Shown: positions 1 through 10,256, counted from the stretch's first letter. The stretch: DNA of 64,000 nucleotides from Rhizophagus clarus (GCA_015698045.1 BLAL01000252.1:124001-188000), one strand, 5' to 3'. Made by a program: numbers and translations. The notes: generated by a model from the letters alone, not told the origin.

Positions 1-1019
1 GCGGCTTAATTTTTTTATAAAATCATGTATACAGTGTGGTGTAATTTTTTTTCTTTGAATTAAAATATAGTTTTTTTCATACAATTTCCTTTTTATTAAT
101 TTATAGTGATATTAATTATTATTCAACAAATTATTAAGTGTGAAATTGTTTTTGTAATTATAGATTTAATGATTGTGGTGTTAAAGTTTTTTTTCTTTTT
201 TGTTTAACTAATTATCATTACTATTATATTACCAGTTACGGTATATTAAATCTAGCTGAAATTATGTTAATTCTGGCCAAAATTAAAATTGTGCTGAATT
301 GCACTTTTTAAAAATTATACGCATTTTTTTAGATCACTATATTGCATATTTTTAACTTTTATAATACATTGTATAACAAAATTTAACATATTTGGACGAT
401 GAAACAAATCTGCCGATATGTTATTAATAAAAATGTCTCTAACGTTTCTTCTTTTTTTTCTGTAGGATACTGGACGAATATTATGAAAAGACCCAGAAAC
501 TTATAATAGATGCGATTGGCAAAATTGGACCAATTTTATCATTTTTTTACTTATACAATGATTGGCTAAAAATAAAATCATTACTATATAAGGGGGTCGT
601 TAAAGCAGGGTAGAATTGGCCAGAATTACGACATTAAGAAATTATGAATGTGACAAATAATGGATGTGTTAAATATATTTTTATTAATTGAAAAAATTTT
701 AAGTCCTCAGAATACTTAATAAAAATAAAGAATGGAGGATGTGACGTCATGTGACAATTATTTTTACTATGATCACGTGATTCTACCCTACTTTAACAGT
801 CCCCTATATAAGGCAGTTAAATCATATGACTTTGCAGAAATTTTGTATTATATTACCTTTTTTAGTAAGATTTTTAGATCTTTATTATCAACTTTATCTA
901 TAATTTAGCTAGTAATATTAAGCACTTTTCTTACATAAATTTTACCTAGTCCATGCACTGGTTAGTTCTATTATAAGTTTCTAGAGTCTTACTACGAACT
1001 AGACTTTAAAATTTAGGTA
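1..1019. other. AT-rich left flank, no gene seen
   Basis: AT-rich sequence with no credible open frame. Near 425-480 there is one diverged copy of the T-rich unit (aacgtttcttctttttt, then tgtagga) that becomes an array after about 1020. Two stretches near 585-610 and 770-810 contain matching segments around a block ending in atataagg, which may be a small dispersed repeat. Confidence 0.6.
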
Positions 1020-1560
1020 AAGGGAAGGAGTGGAGTTCTGCTTTGTTATTTATAGAAACGTCTCTAACATTTCTTCTTTTCTTTTTTGTAGGCTGCCGGA
1101 CAAATATTATGATCTGGACTTTAGAATTGAGGCAAGTGAGAAAGAGGAATTTGATTATTTTAATAGAAACATCTCTAACATTTCTTCTTCTCTTTTTTTG
1201 TAAGTTATCAGACAAATACTATAAACCAGACTTTAGAATTGAGGCAAGTGAGGAAGGGAAGAGGTTTTACTTTGTTATTAATAGAAATGTTTCTAACATT
1301 TCTTCTTTTCTTATTATAAGCTATCAGACTATTTAGATAAACCTGGACTTGAAATGTAAGGAATGGGAAAGATGAAGAATTCTTTTAATATTAAAGAAAT
1401 GTATTAACATTTCTTTCTTTATTTTTTTAGGTCACTGGACTCCTCAGATGAATCTGAACTTAGAATGTAAGGAATGGGAAATGGGAAATGAAAAATAGGA
1501 TTTATTATTAAAAAAATATAACTTTTCTTATTATTTTATTTTAGGTTGCCAGGTTTTTAG
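1020..1560. repeat. Tandem array of ~115-bp T-rich units, left part 1
   Basis: About five degenerate units. Each has a block like aacatttcttctt, a T tract ending in TAG or TGTAG, then a stretch such as gactttagaattgaggcaagtga. The T tract plus AG looks like a 3' splice site, but no open frame runs between the units, so splicing is only a resemblance. Units of the same design reappear at 2160-2488 and right of the large element. Confidence 0.75.
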
Positions 1561-2159
1561 TCTTTGGATACTAAAAGCCAATACTATGCCAAAATTATAA
1601 TACAATACTAGTGTCAAAACTAAGCCAAATGCCAAAACAGTTTTGACAGTTTCAACACTATGTAAGGATGTATAACAAATTTTTTCTAGTATTGTATATA
1701 GAAACTTGTAATTTTTATAATATCTTTGTGTAATATATGTAATCAGTAATAAAAACTAAGGTTAAATAAATAACAATAAAGGTTACTATTTTGAGTGTAT
1801 TTTTGAAAATTTTGAATATCTAATATTGAATTAATTATAAAATTTATACATATCAGTTTATTTTTATTGATGAAAATTATATCAAAAGTTATCAATCGGT
1901 ATGCCAATAGTAGACAATAGGAAATACTCTATTGGTAACTAATATGATATATCTGATTATATTGTATTTGAACACCCTGATTGAAACCTTAGTGTCTTCC
2001 TTTTGCGTCATTTTTTGGCAGCAATCAGGATTTTAAAATTTAGTAAATAAAAAAAATAGAGGACCAATCAGGTTGAATCTAATGACCTAAATTCTACCTG
2101 ATTGGTCTCCTATTTGACATTGTTTGACTAGTGTAATCTATTTTTACAGTTTTCTAAAC
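1561..2159. other. Spacer between repeat blocks, no gene seen
   Basis: AT-rich sequence without a gene-like frame. Around 1560-1670 are short near-repeats of the type gccaaaac/gccaatac. It interrupts the ~115-bp array and may be the core of an older, decayed element. Confidence 0.5.
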
Positions 2160-2488
2160 TGTAATTTTTTTTATTTTTTTTTAGGTTGCTGGACTTCCAG
2201 ACTTGAAATGTAAGTTGGAAAAGGTGGGAAAATATTTTTCTAATATTAAAGTAACATTACTAACATTTCTTTATTTTTTTTAGGTTGCCAGCCTTCTTAG
2301 ACAAATCAGACTTAGGAAATATAAGTTAGAAAGAGTGGTATTTTTTTTTAATATTAAAGAAACATTACTAACATTTCTTTCTTTATTTTTTTTAGGTTGC
2401 TAGCCTTCTTAGATAAACCAGACTTAAAAATGTAAGTTGGAAAGAGCGAGGGATTTTTTTTTAATATTAAAGAAACATTACTAATATT
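2160..2488. repeat. Tandem array of ~115-bp T-rich units, left part 2
   Basis: Three units with the pattern aaagaaacattactaacat, ttcttt, T-rich tract, TAG, then gttgctagccttcttagat. The last unit is cut at 2493 by the large element and resumes at 42339, so this array is the insertion target. Confidence 0.8.
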
Positions 2489-2493
2489 TCTTT
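2489..2493. repeat. Target site duplication, left copy (TCTTT)
   Basis: TCTTT directly precedes the left TIR and is repeated directly after the right TIR at 42339-42343. If the last T of the right palindrome is counted, it becomes a 6-bp duplication TTCTTT, the length usual for Polinton/Maverick elements. Confidence 0.7.
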
Positions 2494-2526
2494 AGTAGTT
2501 AACAGTCTAATAGACTGTTAACTACT
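2494..2526. repeat. 33-bp terminal palindrome, left end
   Basis: Starts AGTAGTTAACAGTCTA and is a perfect inverted repeat except for its central base. The same palindrome ends the right TIR at 42306-42338. It could fold into a terminal hairpin or be the integrase or resolvase binding site. Confidence 0.9.
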
Positions 2527-3476
2527 TGCTATATAATGTTACCTAATTATGGGTATAATGTTACCTACTTTCTTGTTTTCGTGCTCTATGGCCTTTTTTA
2601 TTGCTTTATTGCTATCTACTTGATTTTATTATTCTGTAGCTTTTTTATTGCTTTGTAGATATTTATTTGATTTTATTGCTCTATTCCTTTTTTATTACCT
2701 TCTAACTATCTGCTTGTTTTCAATGGTCTGTGCTCATTTTATTAATAAAGAGCTATTTATTTGTTTACCTGCTTCTGGGTCTCTTTGGTTGCCTGTTAAG
2801 GTGTCGAGGGTGCTTTCCTTCTTTACCTATTTTGTTGCCTGCCAGAATGCCGAAATATGGTAAAAAAAATATCACGTCGGGTGGCGCAGTAATTCGATCT
2901 AGATCCGCGATTAATTTCGGCCGGCACTATACCATAATTTCGGCTGATCTTTTAGACACATGATTTGAGGTTCCAACTTGGTGCCATGGTAGTGACCTGG
3001 TAGCTACTGTGGAACTGCCATGGAACTGGCAGGGAACTGGTAGTTTGCCAGCTTGGATGCTGAAATATTATGTCTAAAGAACTGGCCGAATTTATGGAGT
3101 GATTTTTGACTGCGTCTTACTGCGCCGGTCACGTGATCCTGTTCGGCGTCTGAACACCCTCTGTTATCTGGTTGTTACTAGTTCCGTATACTATGGCCAG
3201 CCCATTTAATTGCCAAAAGTGTACCATTTCGCAATCTAACTATTGTCTATTAGTTGCCGGTATATGTATGCTGATTTCGTGCTTATCTGGATAAGGGTGC
3301 ATTCATATTGTATTTCCAGTTGGTTAGGTGTGATATGTATTATTTTGGCCTGACCTATTTGATTGCCAGAAGTGCACCATCTCATAATCCAATTATTGCC
3401 GGCATATTGGTGGGATGCTGTAAGGCCCGATTATGGTTTAAACTAGGTCGAGGCAATATGTATGCCAATTTTTGAG

Positions 3477-3868
3477 CGTCACTAGTGTCACTAGTTCCGA
3501 ATACTAACTGGTGACAGAACTAGTGACGGGTTTGCTATCTTTCTTGAGGTTATTATGCTATTTTATTCCTTTCTTGATTACTGTCACTAGTGTCACTAGT
3601 AAAATTAGTATTTTCTAGGAAAAAATCGAATTTTTTCTATGCTATCTCTATGGTCTATATGAGATATAATATGATGAATCTATGATGTACAGTATGTATG
3701 CTAAAAAAAAAAATAAAAGTTGGGAACCTCGGATTTTTTCCAGTGACACTAGTGACACCAGTGACATTCATCAAGAAAAGTTTCCTTCGGCCTAGAATTC
3801 CTAAAGAGCCTATCGTCTGCGTCACTAGCTTCTATCACCAGCTTTTTTTTCCTGTGTCACTAGTGACA
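3477..3868. repeat. Cluster of TCACTAGTG-type repeats in left TIR
   Basis: Copies of (G)TCACTAGTG or its variants lie at 3477-3500, 3520-3530, 3581-3600, 3741-3766, 3820-3830 and 3855-3868. The last is a perfect 14-bp palindrome (TGTCACTAGTGACA). The dense iteron-like spacing beside a replication gene suggests binding sites for an initiator or regulator; the function is inferred. Confidence 0.75.
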
Positions 3869-4141
3869 AGTTGTATCATTTTCGTTTACCTTTAAATTAC
3901 CTACCAGTATCTCTGCCGAAGCTAAGTTTACCATCCTTTTCCAATGGTATTGTTCCCTTTTACGGTGCTTTCTAGCATGATCATCGCAATATCCATACCC
4001 TGAATAACATAATTTTCCACATTCTTTGCAAAATACCTGAGAAGAAGAATTACGATGAATAAAACATCCTTTCGGATGGTAGCATTTCCGATTACAAATC
4101 TTACCACTCCTGTGGATATAAGTACATCGATAAAATACCAT
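3860..4141 (-). CDS. Small Cys/His-rich zinc-binding protein, left TIR copy
   Basis: 93 residues from an ATG at 4141. Cysteines and histidines occur in metal-binding spacing: C6, C17, C21, C26, H29, then CKECGKLC near 39-46, C54 and two His near 57-61. This suggests one or two small zinc-binding modules rather than a classical C2H2 finger. The C-terminal third is basic. It faces away from the primase-helicase across a 125-bp shared promoter. A near-identical copy lies in the right TIR, so the element carries two doses. The copies differ at a few residues, including one conserved Cys (Cys here, Tyr in the right copy). The stop codon lies in the CACTAGTG palindrome. A DNA-binding regulator or terminal protein is possible but unproven. 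Confidence 0.6.
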   Translation of the reverse strand: MVFYRCTYIHRSGKICNRKCYHPKGCFIHRNSSSQVFCKECGKLCYSGYGYCDDHARKHRKREQYHWKRMVNLASAEILVGNLKVNENDTTCH

Positions 4142-4266
4142 TTTTAATAACTATAGATAGTTGATTTATGTATCGATCTATATAGTTCGGAATTAATTTT
4201 CATTTTAAACTTTTTTCTCCCGGAGTATATAGTTTCTCTCGAACTGTATATTTGCGATATAATATC
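4142..4266. promoter_or_regulatory. Bidirectional promoter, left TIR
   Basis: The 125 bp between divergent start codons of the zinc-binding ORF and the primase-helicase is AT-rich, with tatatag and gtatatag segments. The same interval in the right TIR (40566-40690) sits before PolB, so both replication genes should be driven by one promoter sequence. Confidence 0.65.
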
Positions 4267-7200
4267 ATGACCGAACAATCCTCACTTTCAGAGTTCTTCG
4301 ACGCCTCCGCCCCATACTATCAAGGATACAGAGCCTCCGATATAGGTGCATCTCTATATAAAATTCGAGATGATAGTGTTAAACCAAGGCATTTCCTTGG
4401 TGCAGACAATGCGGATGAAATAGAAACCATACTAACAGAGCATGAGGGTCACTCCTTACACGAATTTATTGATGGAGATGAGCCACTCCGTCCTGTTATA
4501 GACTTTGATTTGCCAATAGAAACATTAAATGCTATAACTCCCAAGCATTCAGGCGGTCAGGCAAAAAATTCACTTTGTTGTGCCTTTAGAGATACTTGCC
4601 TAGAAATATTTCCAGAATGGGATAAAGAAACTTTAACTATTGCCGAAAGTAGTGATGAGAAAAAAATATCTCTCCATGTTTCAACCTTTGGTATGAGACT
4701 TCCAAATATTGCTCAGGTCGCGATGTTCACTGAGCTTGTTCATAAAAAACTTCTGATAGCTCTACAAGGAAATAGCATTATCGATAACATAGCAAACAAA
4801 TGTTCATTCTCCTTGCGGATGCTTGGATCACCCAAATACAATGAAAAAACTGGAGAACATATTCATATAAAAAAAGCTATTCGTCCCAAAGATGGATCTG
4901 TCTTTGACTTCATGATTTGCCCACCCAATGATGAATCAGAAGTCATCAAGAACAGTCCTCTCTTGGTTGTTCCGAAAGCAGAAATGGAGGGATGTCCTAA
5001 CACAAATAATGTTACCACCGATGCTGAATTCGAACTAGTAGAGACATTATTTCAAGAAGCTAGCATTGAAGGGTATAGTCTCTCATATCCATCTGAAAAT
5101 TTTTCCAACAAATTTCCACTATCACGCATTTCTCCATCGCACTGCCCAATATGTGACCGAGAACATGATAGTGATCATGGATATATTATTCGAAATAAAA
5201 AATCCTACAGCTTTTTCTGCTACCGGGCAAACAATGATAGGGAACCCAGCTCTAGAAAACCTTCGAAAAAGCTTACTATTAGTGAAACTGCCTTGGATTG
5301 AGAACAAAAGCTTCCAAGTCCTACAAAACTAGACCGATCTAGAATTTCTGACCCAAATGACCGTTTCGTATGGAGAGATTTAATTGATATGAGTACCTCT
5401 GGGCGAAAATTTTCTCGTAATGAAGTTTATGAAGCAATACAGGCAACGGTCGCCTGTATTCAAACAACATCAAGATTATGGGTGCTCAAAATAGAGGATA
5501 CGAATGGTGGACTCTATTTTGATATGGCGCCAAAGCTAGATCTTGCCAAGTATGAAGTTAACTTGCTTGAGCTAGGTGGGGAGGGGGTGAAGTTAATTAA
5601 CTTAATAGATCGGGCGGTTACCAAAGGTCTAATCCTTTACCACAATATTAATTTTCTACTGTATCCGCTGAATAGTCCAGTTCCCAATACAAAGTTCTTT
5701 AACCTTTTTATAGGATTTTTGGCTAAGCCAGCGGTGGAAATTAGTCCCGAAATCATGGATCCTATTCTCTAGCATACGAAGAATATAATCAGTAATGAAA
5801 ATGTGGAGCTTCACGAATATCTTTGGAATTGGTGGGCATATTTAGTGCAGAAGCCAGAAAAAAAGCCTCGGTCAATCTTAATCTTAAAGCATATACTATA
5901 GCAGTGTGGAAAAAATATTATCACTGACTTTATTGGTGACAAAGTCCTAGGGGAACATCTCCATTATGCTACATCAGATTTGGAGAAAATTCTTGGGCGA
6001 TTTAATAATGCTATTCAAGCTCGAAAACTTATTGTTATGAACGAGACTGGAATGTCTAGTGGGGAATGGCATAAATTTAACGGACATCTTAAATCCCTTA
6101 TAACGGAAGGAATGGTGTCTATAGAGCGTAAGGGTATTGAAACAAAGCGAATTAGAGATTTCACCAGATTTATGGTTACAAGCAACCAGGATGCTCCGCT
6201 CAAAATAGATATAGGGGATTCTCGTGTAGTCTGTTTTGATGTGTCTTCACGATGTAGAGGAAATACGGTATATTTTAAGCGACTAGGAAAAGTTCTTGAC
6301 CATCCCGATGCACCAGGAGTAGTCATGAGATATCTTCTTAGTCGCGACCTCTCAGACTTTGAACCACAAGAAATTCCTGTAACTAAAATAAAGATAAAAA
6401 CAATGCGAGACCAATTACCTAATCCCATCCGATTTATAATTGACTATATTTCTTCATGGTGTGAGGTTAAAATAGCCAGTCCAAGTCGTACATTATTATA
6501 TCAGAAGTATCTTGAATGATGTGGAGAGAATGGTGAAAAGCCATTTTCTAATAACATTGCTGGGAAAAAATTTTCAGATATTGGTATTGAGAGCAAACAA
6601 GCGCAGACAGGTGGCGAAAAAAGGGAATGGCAATATATTCTTGACCGCTCAAAAATTGTAGCCAAGCTCCGTGAATCTGGCCTAGGCGATATGGAAGAAT
6701 TTTCCGATATACCTCAAGATGAGTTGCCTACCAATGAGGCCACAGACATACCTATATTCAATATGCCAGAAATTATCCCTCCAAAAATAATCCCACCTCA
6801 GCCAGAAAAGAATCTCCCTCCAAAAGATAAGAAAGCGAATAAACAGGACAAATCGACCCAGGCTCTTTTCGACTATATGGCAGAAGATACACGTGCTCCA
6901 GTTGCCTCGACATCTGGGACATCCGAGACTCCAGAGCCTACCATCTCTAACGATAAACCCAAAATCGATAAACCCGAACCTATCAAATCTAGTAAGGAAA
7001 TATCATCTACCATTCTCATGGCTAGACAACAGCGAGAAGAGCGCCTCAGGAAATGGGCTATCGATCACGGTGAAGATCCGGACGTATTCGTGACCATTAC
7101 AGAAAAAGATGTTAGACTATCCTGAGAGTACCGAGACAGGATGATATCAGATGCAGATGCCATCGATTTTGCAAAAGAGGATGATATGGACGTAAATGAT

Positions 7201-7425
7201 ATATTTTACATGTCCAGAAGGGAAAGGTTAATAAGTGAAGAAATATATCTTCGTAACCACGAGGATGCCGGAAACCCCTGGGCATATGTTTATGATGATG
7301 AGGAGTGGCAAAAAGGTATTAGCATACTCCAAGAAAACGGTTACCTATGGTAGGTATTTACTATGCAAATTGAGGAATGGCAAAAAAATGTAAGCATACT
7401 CCAGAAGAATGGTATGCTATGGTAA
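4267..7425 (+). pseudogene. UL52-like primase fused to SF3 (D5-type) helicase, interrupted by in-frame stops
   Basis: One uninterrupted frame from ATG 4267, broken only by stop codons: TGA 5299, TAG 5770, TAG 5899, TGA 6517, TGA 7123 and TAG 7351, ending at TAA 7423. The first 15 or so residues match those of PolB because both start in the TIR. Primase motifs: RPVIDFDL (catalytic DxD), a KISLH histidine motif, SFSLRMLGSPK, then a CPIC...H...C zinc motif near 5145-5220. The helicase part has a damaged Walker A around the 5899 stop (QCGKN follows), Walker B KLIVMNE, motif C FMVTSN and an arginine-finger region. The 6517 TGA stands where a Trp fits; 5770 and 7351 fit lost CAG codons. The C-terminus (6691-7125) is Pro/Lys-rich linker. 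A non-helicase copy could act only if intact versions exist elsewhere. Confidence 0.85.
7300..7425 (+). repeat. Tandem duplication of the helicase C-terminal tail
   Basis: The segment encoding EEWQKGISILQENGYLW is followed after the 7351 TAG by a diverged copy, EEWQKNVSILQKNGMLW, in the same frame and ending in TAA. If the TAG was once CAG, the native protein ended with both copies. Confidence 0.65.
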
Positions 7426-7760
7426 AGAGCGAATAAGAAGCCGATTTATAAGTGAGGTGTTTGGGTAAGAGGGTCTATTTATTCTTTACAACTAGGCGAT
7501 ATAAAATTCCAAATTATTATTATTTTTTTTCGCATATCATATCTACCCACAATTTTCAAATATATATAAAAGATATCCCGGCCGGAACTCGTGGCCTCAT
7601 AGAGAGCCCGCAATAAGTTATAATATTCTTTTTGCCCACCGACCATGAGTGGGGGCCGTTGTTTACTAAAATAAACGCAATCATCGGAATATTTTTTTTC
7701 GAATTGAACTTTTTCTATATATGTATGAGTAGATAACAAATATAACTACTTATTGTCAGC
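7426..7760. other. Intergenic region before recombinase-like gene
   Basis: No convincing gene. A minus-strand 86-codon frame here has low-complexity composition and no family features. A segment near 7519-7545 (tattttttttcgcatatcat) resembles the upstream motif of the gene array but is far from the 7761 start. Confidence 0.5.
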
Positions 7761-8981
7761 ATGGCTACCAGAAAAACAATCCCGAAGACTTGAAAGCCGA
7801 AAACTAATAACTTTGTTACGATTTTAGAACAGCACCTAGTTAAGTATAATTTGTCGACCAACTCCACCTTAGAACAATTGAGAGAACATGCTCCAGAACT
7901 TAATGCTCAACTACATGATTGGACAGACTGCAAGAGCATTAAAAATCTCCTTGTCAGAGGCACTAAAAAAAGAAAAGCATTTAGCAAAGAGCAGATAGGG
8001 GTTCTCGTGCTAGACAAAAGAAAGGAAAAGCTCACCATAGAAGAAAGGGCAAAATACTGTGCTAAGGCCGGTACTGCTTTGGACATTTTCACCCATCATT
8101 TGGAGTTAGGTCCGAAAAATAAAGATGAAAATGAAATCGTTGCTGGTGCCTCGCGTCAGTCAACATTCCGTGTGAAGTTAGCAGAAGGTGGGGTAGATAC
8201 CGCAACTATTAATACCTTTGCTAAAGATCCAGAACTTATTCAAGAGTCTAATAAAATTCAGAAAGAACGAACTGATGAGACAATGGCTAACTCAGATGGA
8301 ATCCCCCCACACTTCTCCTTAGCGAGCGTAACTGAAAGGCTTCAAAATATAGATACTTCTAAAATACCTAATCGAGAGAATCTCGCAGATGTGATTGTGA
8401 TGTTGAGCATGAGACCTTCAGAAGTATCATCTCTTCAGATTATGCACTATGAACCAGGATCCGAGGATCCACCCGCATGGTATAAAAGGGGTTATACTTG
8501 GTATTGCATAGGTTATAAAAAGGATAAGGGGAAGAAGGACCCACGACGATTTCTCTCTATGGAAAAGGATCCAGAACGTGCAAGGGAATTGCTTATCTGG
8601 ATTCAAGAGGCAATTAAGGCTGGAAAGTTACGTGATCCTGTCTACGATAAAAATGGGAAACGTAATATTGGTAATGTTAGAAGCTTTAATGAATTCTTAA
8701 AACAAAAGCCTTATAAGTCTCTTCCAAAGGATTTAAGAAAAATAGGAGGTAAGCACGCTTGCAGGACTCATGGTGGACCCAAATCGACCCCTCAGCATCT
8801 TAGCAATCTTACAAAAATCGCATTAAGACATTATATAGGTCTCGATGCAGGAAATAATTATTCTAAAGGTGATATGGAAACAGAAGACTCTGACTCAGAA
8901 TCTGATCACAACCCAGAACCGGAATCGGAGTCTGCAGAAAATGATGAAATATCTGATATTATCGATATGTATAGTTACTAG
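7761..8981 (+). pseudogene. Tyrosine-recombinase-like protein, one early stop
   Basis: The frame opens at ATG 7761 and meets TGA at 7791 after ten codons, then runs open to 8981. The paralogue at 9092 has CGA (Arg) at the same place, so a CGA-to-TGA transition is likely. The N-terminal half is a Lys-rich helical region shared with that paralogue. The C-terminal half has the order expected of tyrosine recombinases: an Arg in MRPSEV, a WYCIGYKK strand followed by basic RRFLSM, H-x-x-R in KHACR, then RHYIGL and a candidate nucleophile Tyr in NNYSKG. An acidic Asp/Glu/Ser tail follows. The assignment rests on motif order only; Crypton-type elements encode comparable enzymes in fungi. The downstream TTG at 7851 is not a likely start in a eukaryote. 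Confidence 0.55.
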
Positions 8982-9033
8982 CAACGCACCTTCGGCAAAT
9001 TTTGTTAGGTCCCGAAATTTATGATTGAGGGGG

Positions 9034-9055
9034 TATTTTCTTTCGCTTATCCTAT
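9034..9055 (+). promoter_or_regulatory. Array upstream motif, copy 1
   Basis: tattttctttcgcttatcc, a weak match to the shared motif ATTTTTTCGATTAAAGATAT, located 36 bp before the ATG at 9092. Confidence 0.4.
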
Positions 9056-9091
9056 CTATCTGCAAATTTCAAATTAGCTGTAAGACATCGC

Positions 9092-9619
9092 ATGACTATT
9101 ACAAAAATAACCCCAAAGGCCCGAAAACCCAAAACAAATAACTTTAAATCGATCCTAGAGCAGTTTTCAGAAAAATATAACTTATCTGCCAAGTCCAGTC
9201 CAAAGCAACTGAGTAAACACAACAAAGAGCTTGGTGCTTCATTACAGGGTTGGGAGGCCCACAAATGTGTCAAAGATCTCCTAACCTGGCGCAAATATAG
9301 TAAAAAGAAGAAAGAGGCTCTCGTATCAGATAAAAGAAAGGAGAAGTTTACTATAGAGAAAAGGGCAGAATATTGTGCCAAGACTGGTAATAAGTGGGAT
9401 ATTTACCGCCATAGTATAAATTTAGGACCGAAAAATAATGATAAAAAAGAAGTCATAGCAGGCGCCTCACGTCAATATCGATTTCGTGAGGAATTAGTAA
9501 AAGCCGGAGTGAATCCCAAGATTATTAATAGCTATGCCAAAGATCCAGACCTTATCCGAAGATCTAACAGAATTCAAAAAGAGTGTCGACAGCTACGTGA
9601 ACTCTTCGACAAAAACTAA
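9092..9619 (+). CDS. Truncated paralogue of the recombinase-like protein, N-terminal half only
   Basis: 175 residues from ATG 9092. It matches the N-terminal half of the 7761 product: shared KPKTNNF near residue 15, then LVSDKRKEKFTIEKRAEYCA, LGPKNN, GASRQYRF and YAKDPDLI. It ends soon after QKEC, exactly before the catalytic half would begin. It may be a DNA- or protein-binding domain kept without the catalytic domain, possibly a regulator or competitor of the recombinase, or simply a truncated duplicate. The first 30 bp of its leader also resemble sequence upstream of 7761. Confidence 0.6.
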   Translation: MTITKITPKARKPKTNNFKSILEQFSEKYNLSAKSSPKQLSKHNKELGASLQGWEAHKCVKDLLTWRKYSKKKKEALVSDKRKEKFTIEKRAEYCAKTGNKWDIYRHSINLGPKNNDKKEVIAGASRQYRFREELVKAGVNPKIINSYAKDPDLIRRSNRIQKECRQLRELFDKN

Positions 9620-9654
9620 TCACAATAGGTGGGCTAGACATCATTTATTAATTT

Positions 9655-9679
9655 TATTTTTTCGTCCAGGCAAGATATA
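9655..9679 (+). promoter_or_regulatory. Array upstream motif, copy 2
   Basis: tattttttcg followed by caagatata, 22 bp before the ATG at 9702. Its position supports 9702 as the original start of the next gene. Confidence 0.5.
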
Positions 9680-9701
9680 GCATATTATAAAGTATCGTAA
9701 A

Positions 9702-10187
9702 ATGGTAACCGATTAAAAGCATTCATCCGATAGTATAGCTAGCAAGCAGGGAGTTATCCCAAATACAGAAAAATTAGCCCGATTATTGGAGGCAGATAAG
9801 CAAAATGCAGAAGCATATAGTGCGCTTTCCAGTATAAGAGAGGCACTAAAGAAACAATTCGAAGATTGTCATTCCCAAAATAATACTTTAGAAAAGAGGG
9901 TAAAAAGATTGGAAAAAGACATAAGATCCTTAAAAATCGAATTTGGGGATCTGGACGAATGTGTGGATAGGGAAACTGTGGTCGACATAATACATGAAAT
10001 AGTTCCCTCGCTTATTGGTAAAAAAGGGTCGAGAGGCGCTGTGTATAGAGGGAGTTCCTCCTATTCGTCTGAATCTTCTGAAGGATCTGATTCGGTCGAG
10101 ACAATTGTGATAAGAAAGAGCGAGAATATCCCTCATAAGCAACGAAGGAAGGCACGACTGAGAAAGGTTAAACGGTTAGTAGTTTGA
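9702..10187 (+). pseudogene. Small coiled-coil basic protein, early stop
   Basis: ATG 9702 lies downstream of a motif copy and is followed by TAA at 9714, the fifth codon; CAA-to-TAA would explain it. After the stop the frame is open to 10187 with no further Met, so no ATG-started product remains. The encoded protein has a coiled coil (about residues 45-90, LEKRVKRLEKDIRSLKIEF), then a segment DIIHEIVPSL, a Ser-rich stretch and a strongly basic C-terminus (KQRRKARLRKVKR). I do not recognise the family. A nucleic-acid-binding role is plausible from the tail. Confidence 0.5.
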
Positions 10188-10211
10188 AGTGGGTTGAGTC
10201 AAGCACTTTAC

Positions 10212-10231
10212 ATATTTTCGATCAAAGATAT
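10212..10231 (+). promoter_or_regulatory. Array upstream motif, copy 3
   Basis: atattttcgatcaaagatat, 25 bp before the ATG at 10257; a near-consensus copy. Confidence 0.65.
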
Positions 10232-10256
10232 TAAGTTTAATTTATAAATAATCAAA

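Larger units (their letters stand above)
2494..4312 (+). repeat. Left terminal inverted repeat (1819 bp)
   Basis: Aligned by eye to the reverse complement of 40520-42338, it has the same length and no net indel. I count roughly 30 base differences, more than half of them CG in one copy against TG or CA in the other. It contains the terminal palindrome, a cluster of CACTAGTG-type repeats, a minus-strand Cys/His-rich ORF and the first 15 or so codons of the primase-helicase. Confidence 0.95.

Noticed and set aside
2648..2863. 71-codon hydrophobic frame repeated in both TIRs
   Set aside because: It starts with TTG; the frame is preserved in both ends only because the TIRs are near identical. 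No other support.
3477..3868. CRISPR-like array from the CACTAGTG repeats
   Set aside because: Words are short, palindromic and irregularly spaced, in a eukaryotic context; no spacer structure.
5299..7353. Reassigned stop codon in the primase-helicase
   Set aside because: TGA, TAG and (elsewhere) TAA all occur inside frames, and PolB, integrase and the spliced genes use the standard code, so decay is simpler.
7479..7739. Minus-strand 86-codon frame
   Set aside because: Mixed low-complexity composition, no family features, located in a leader region.
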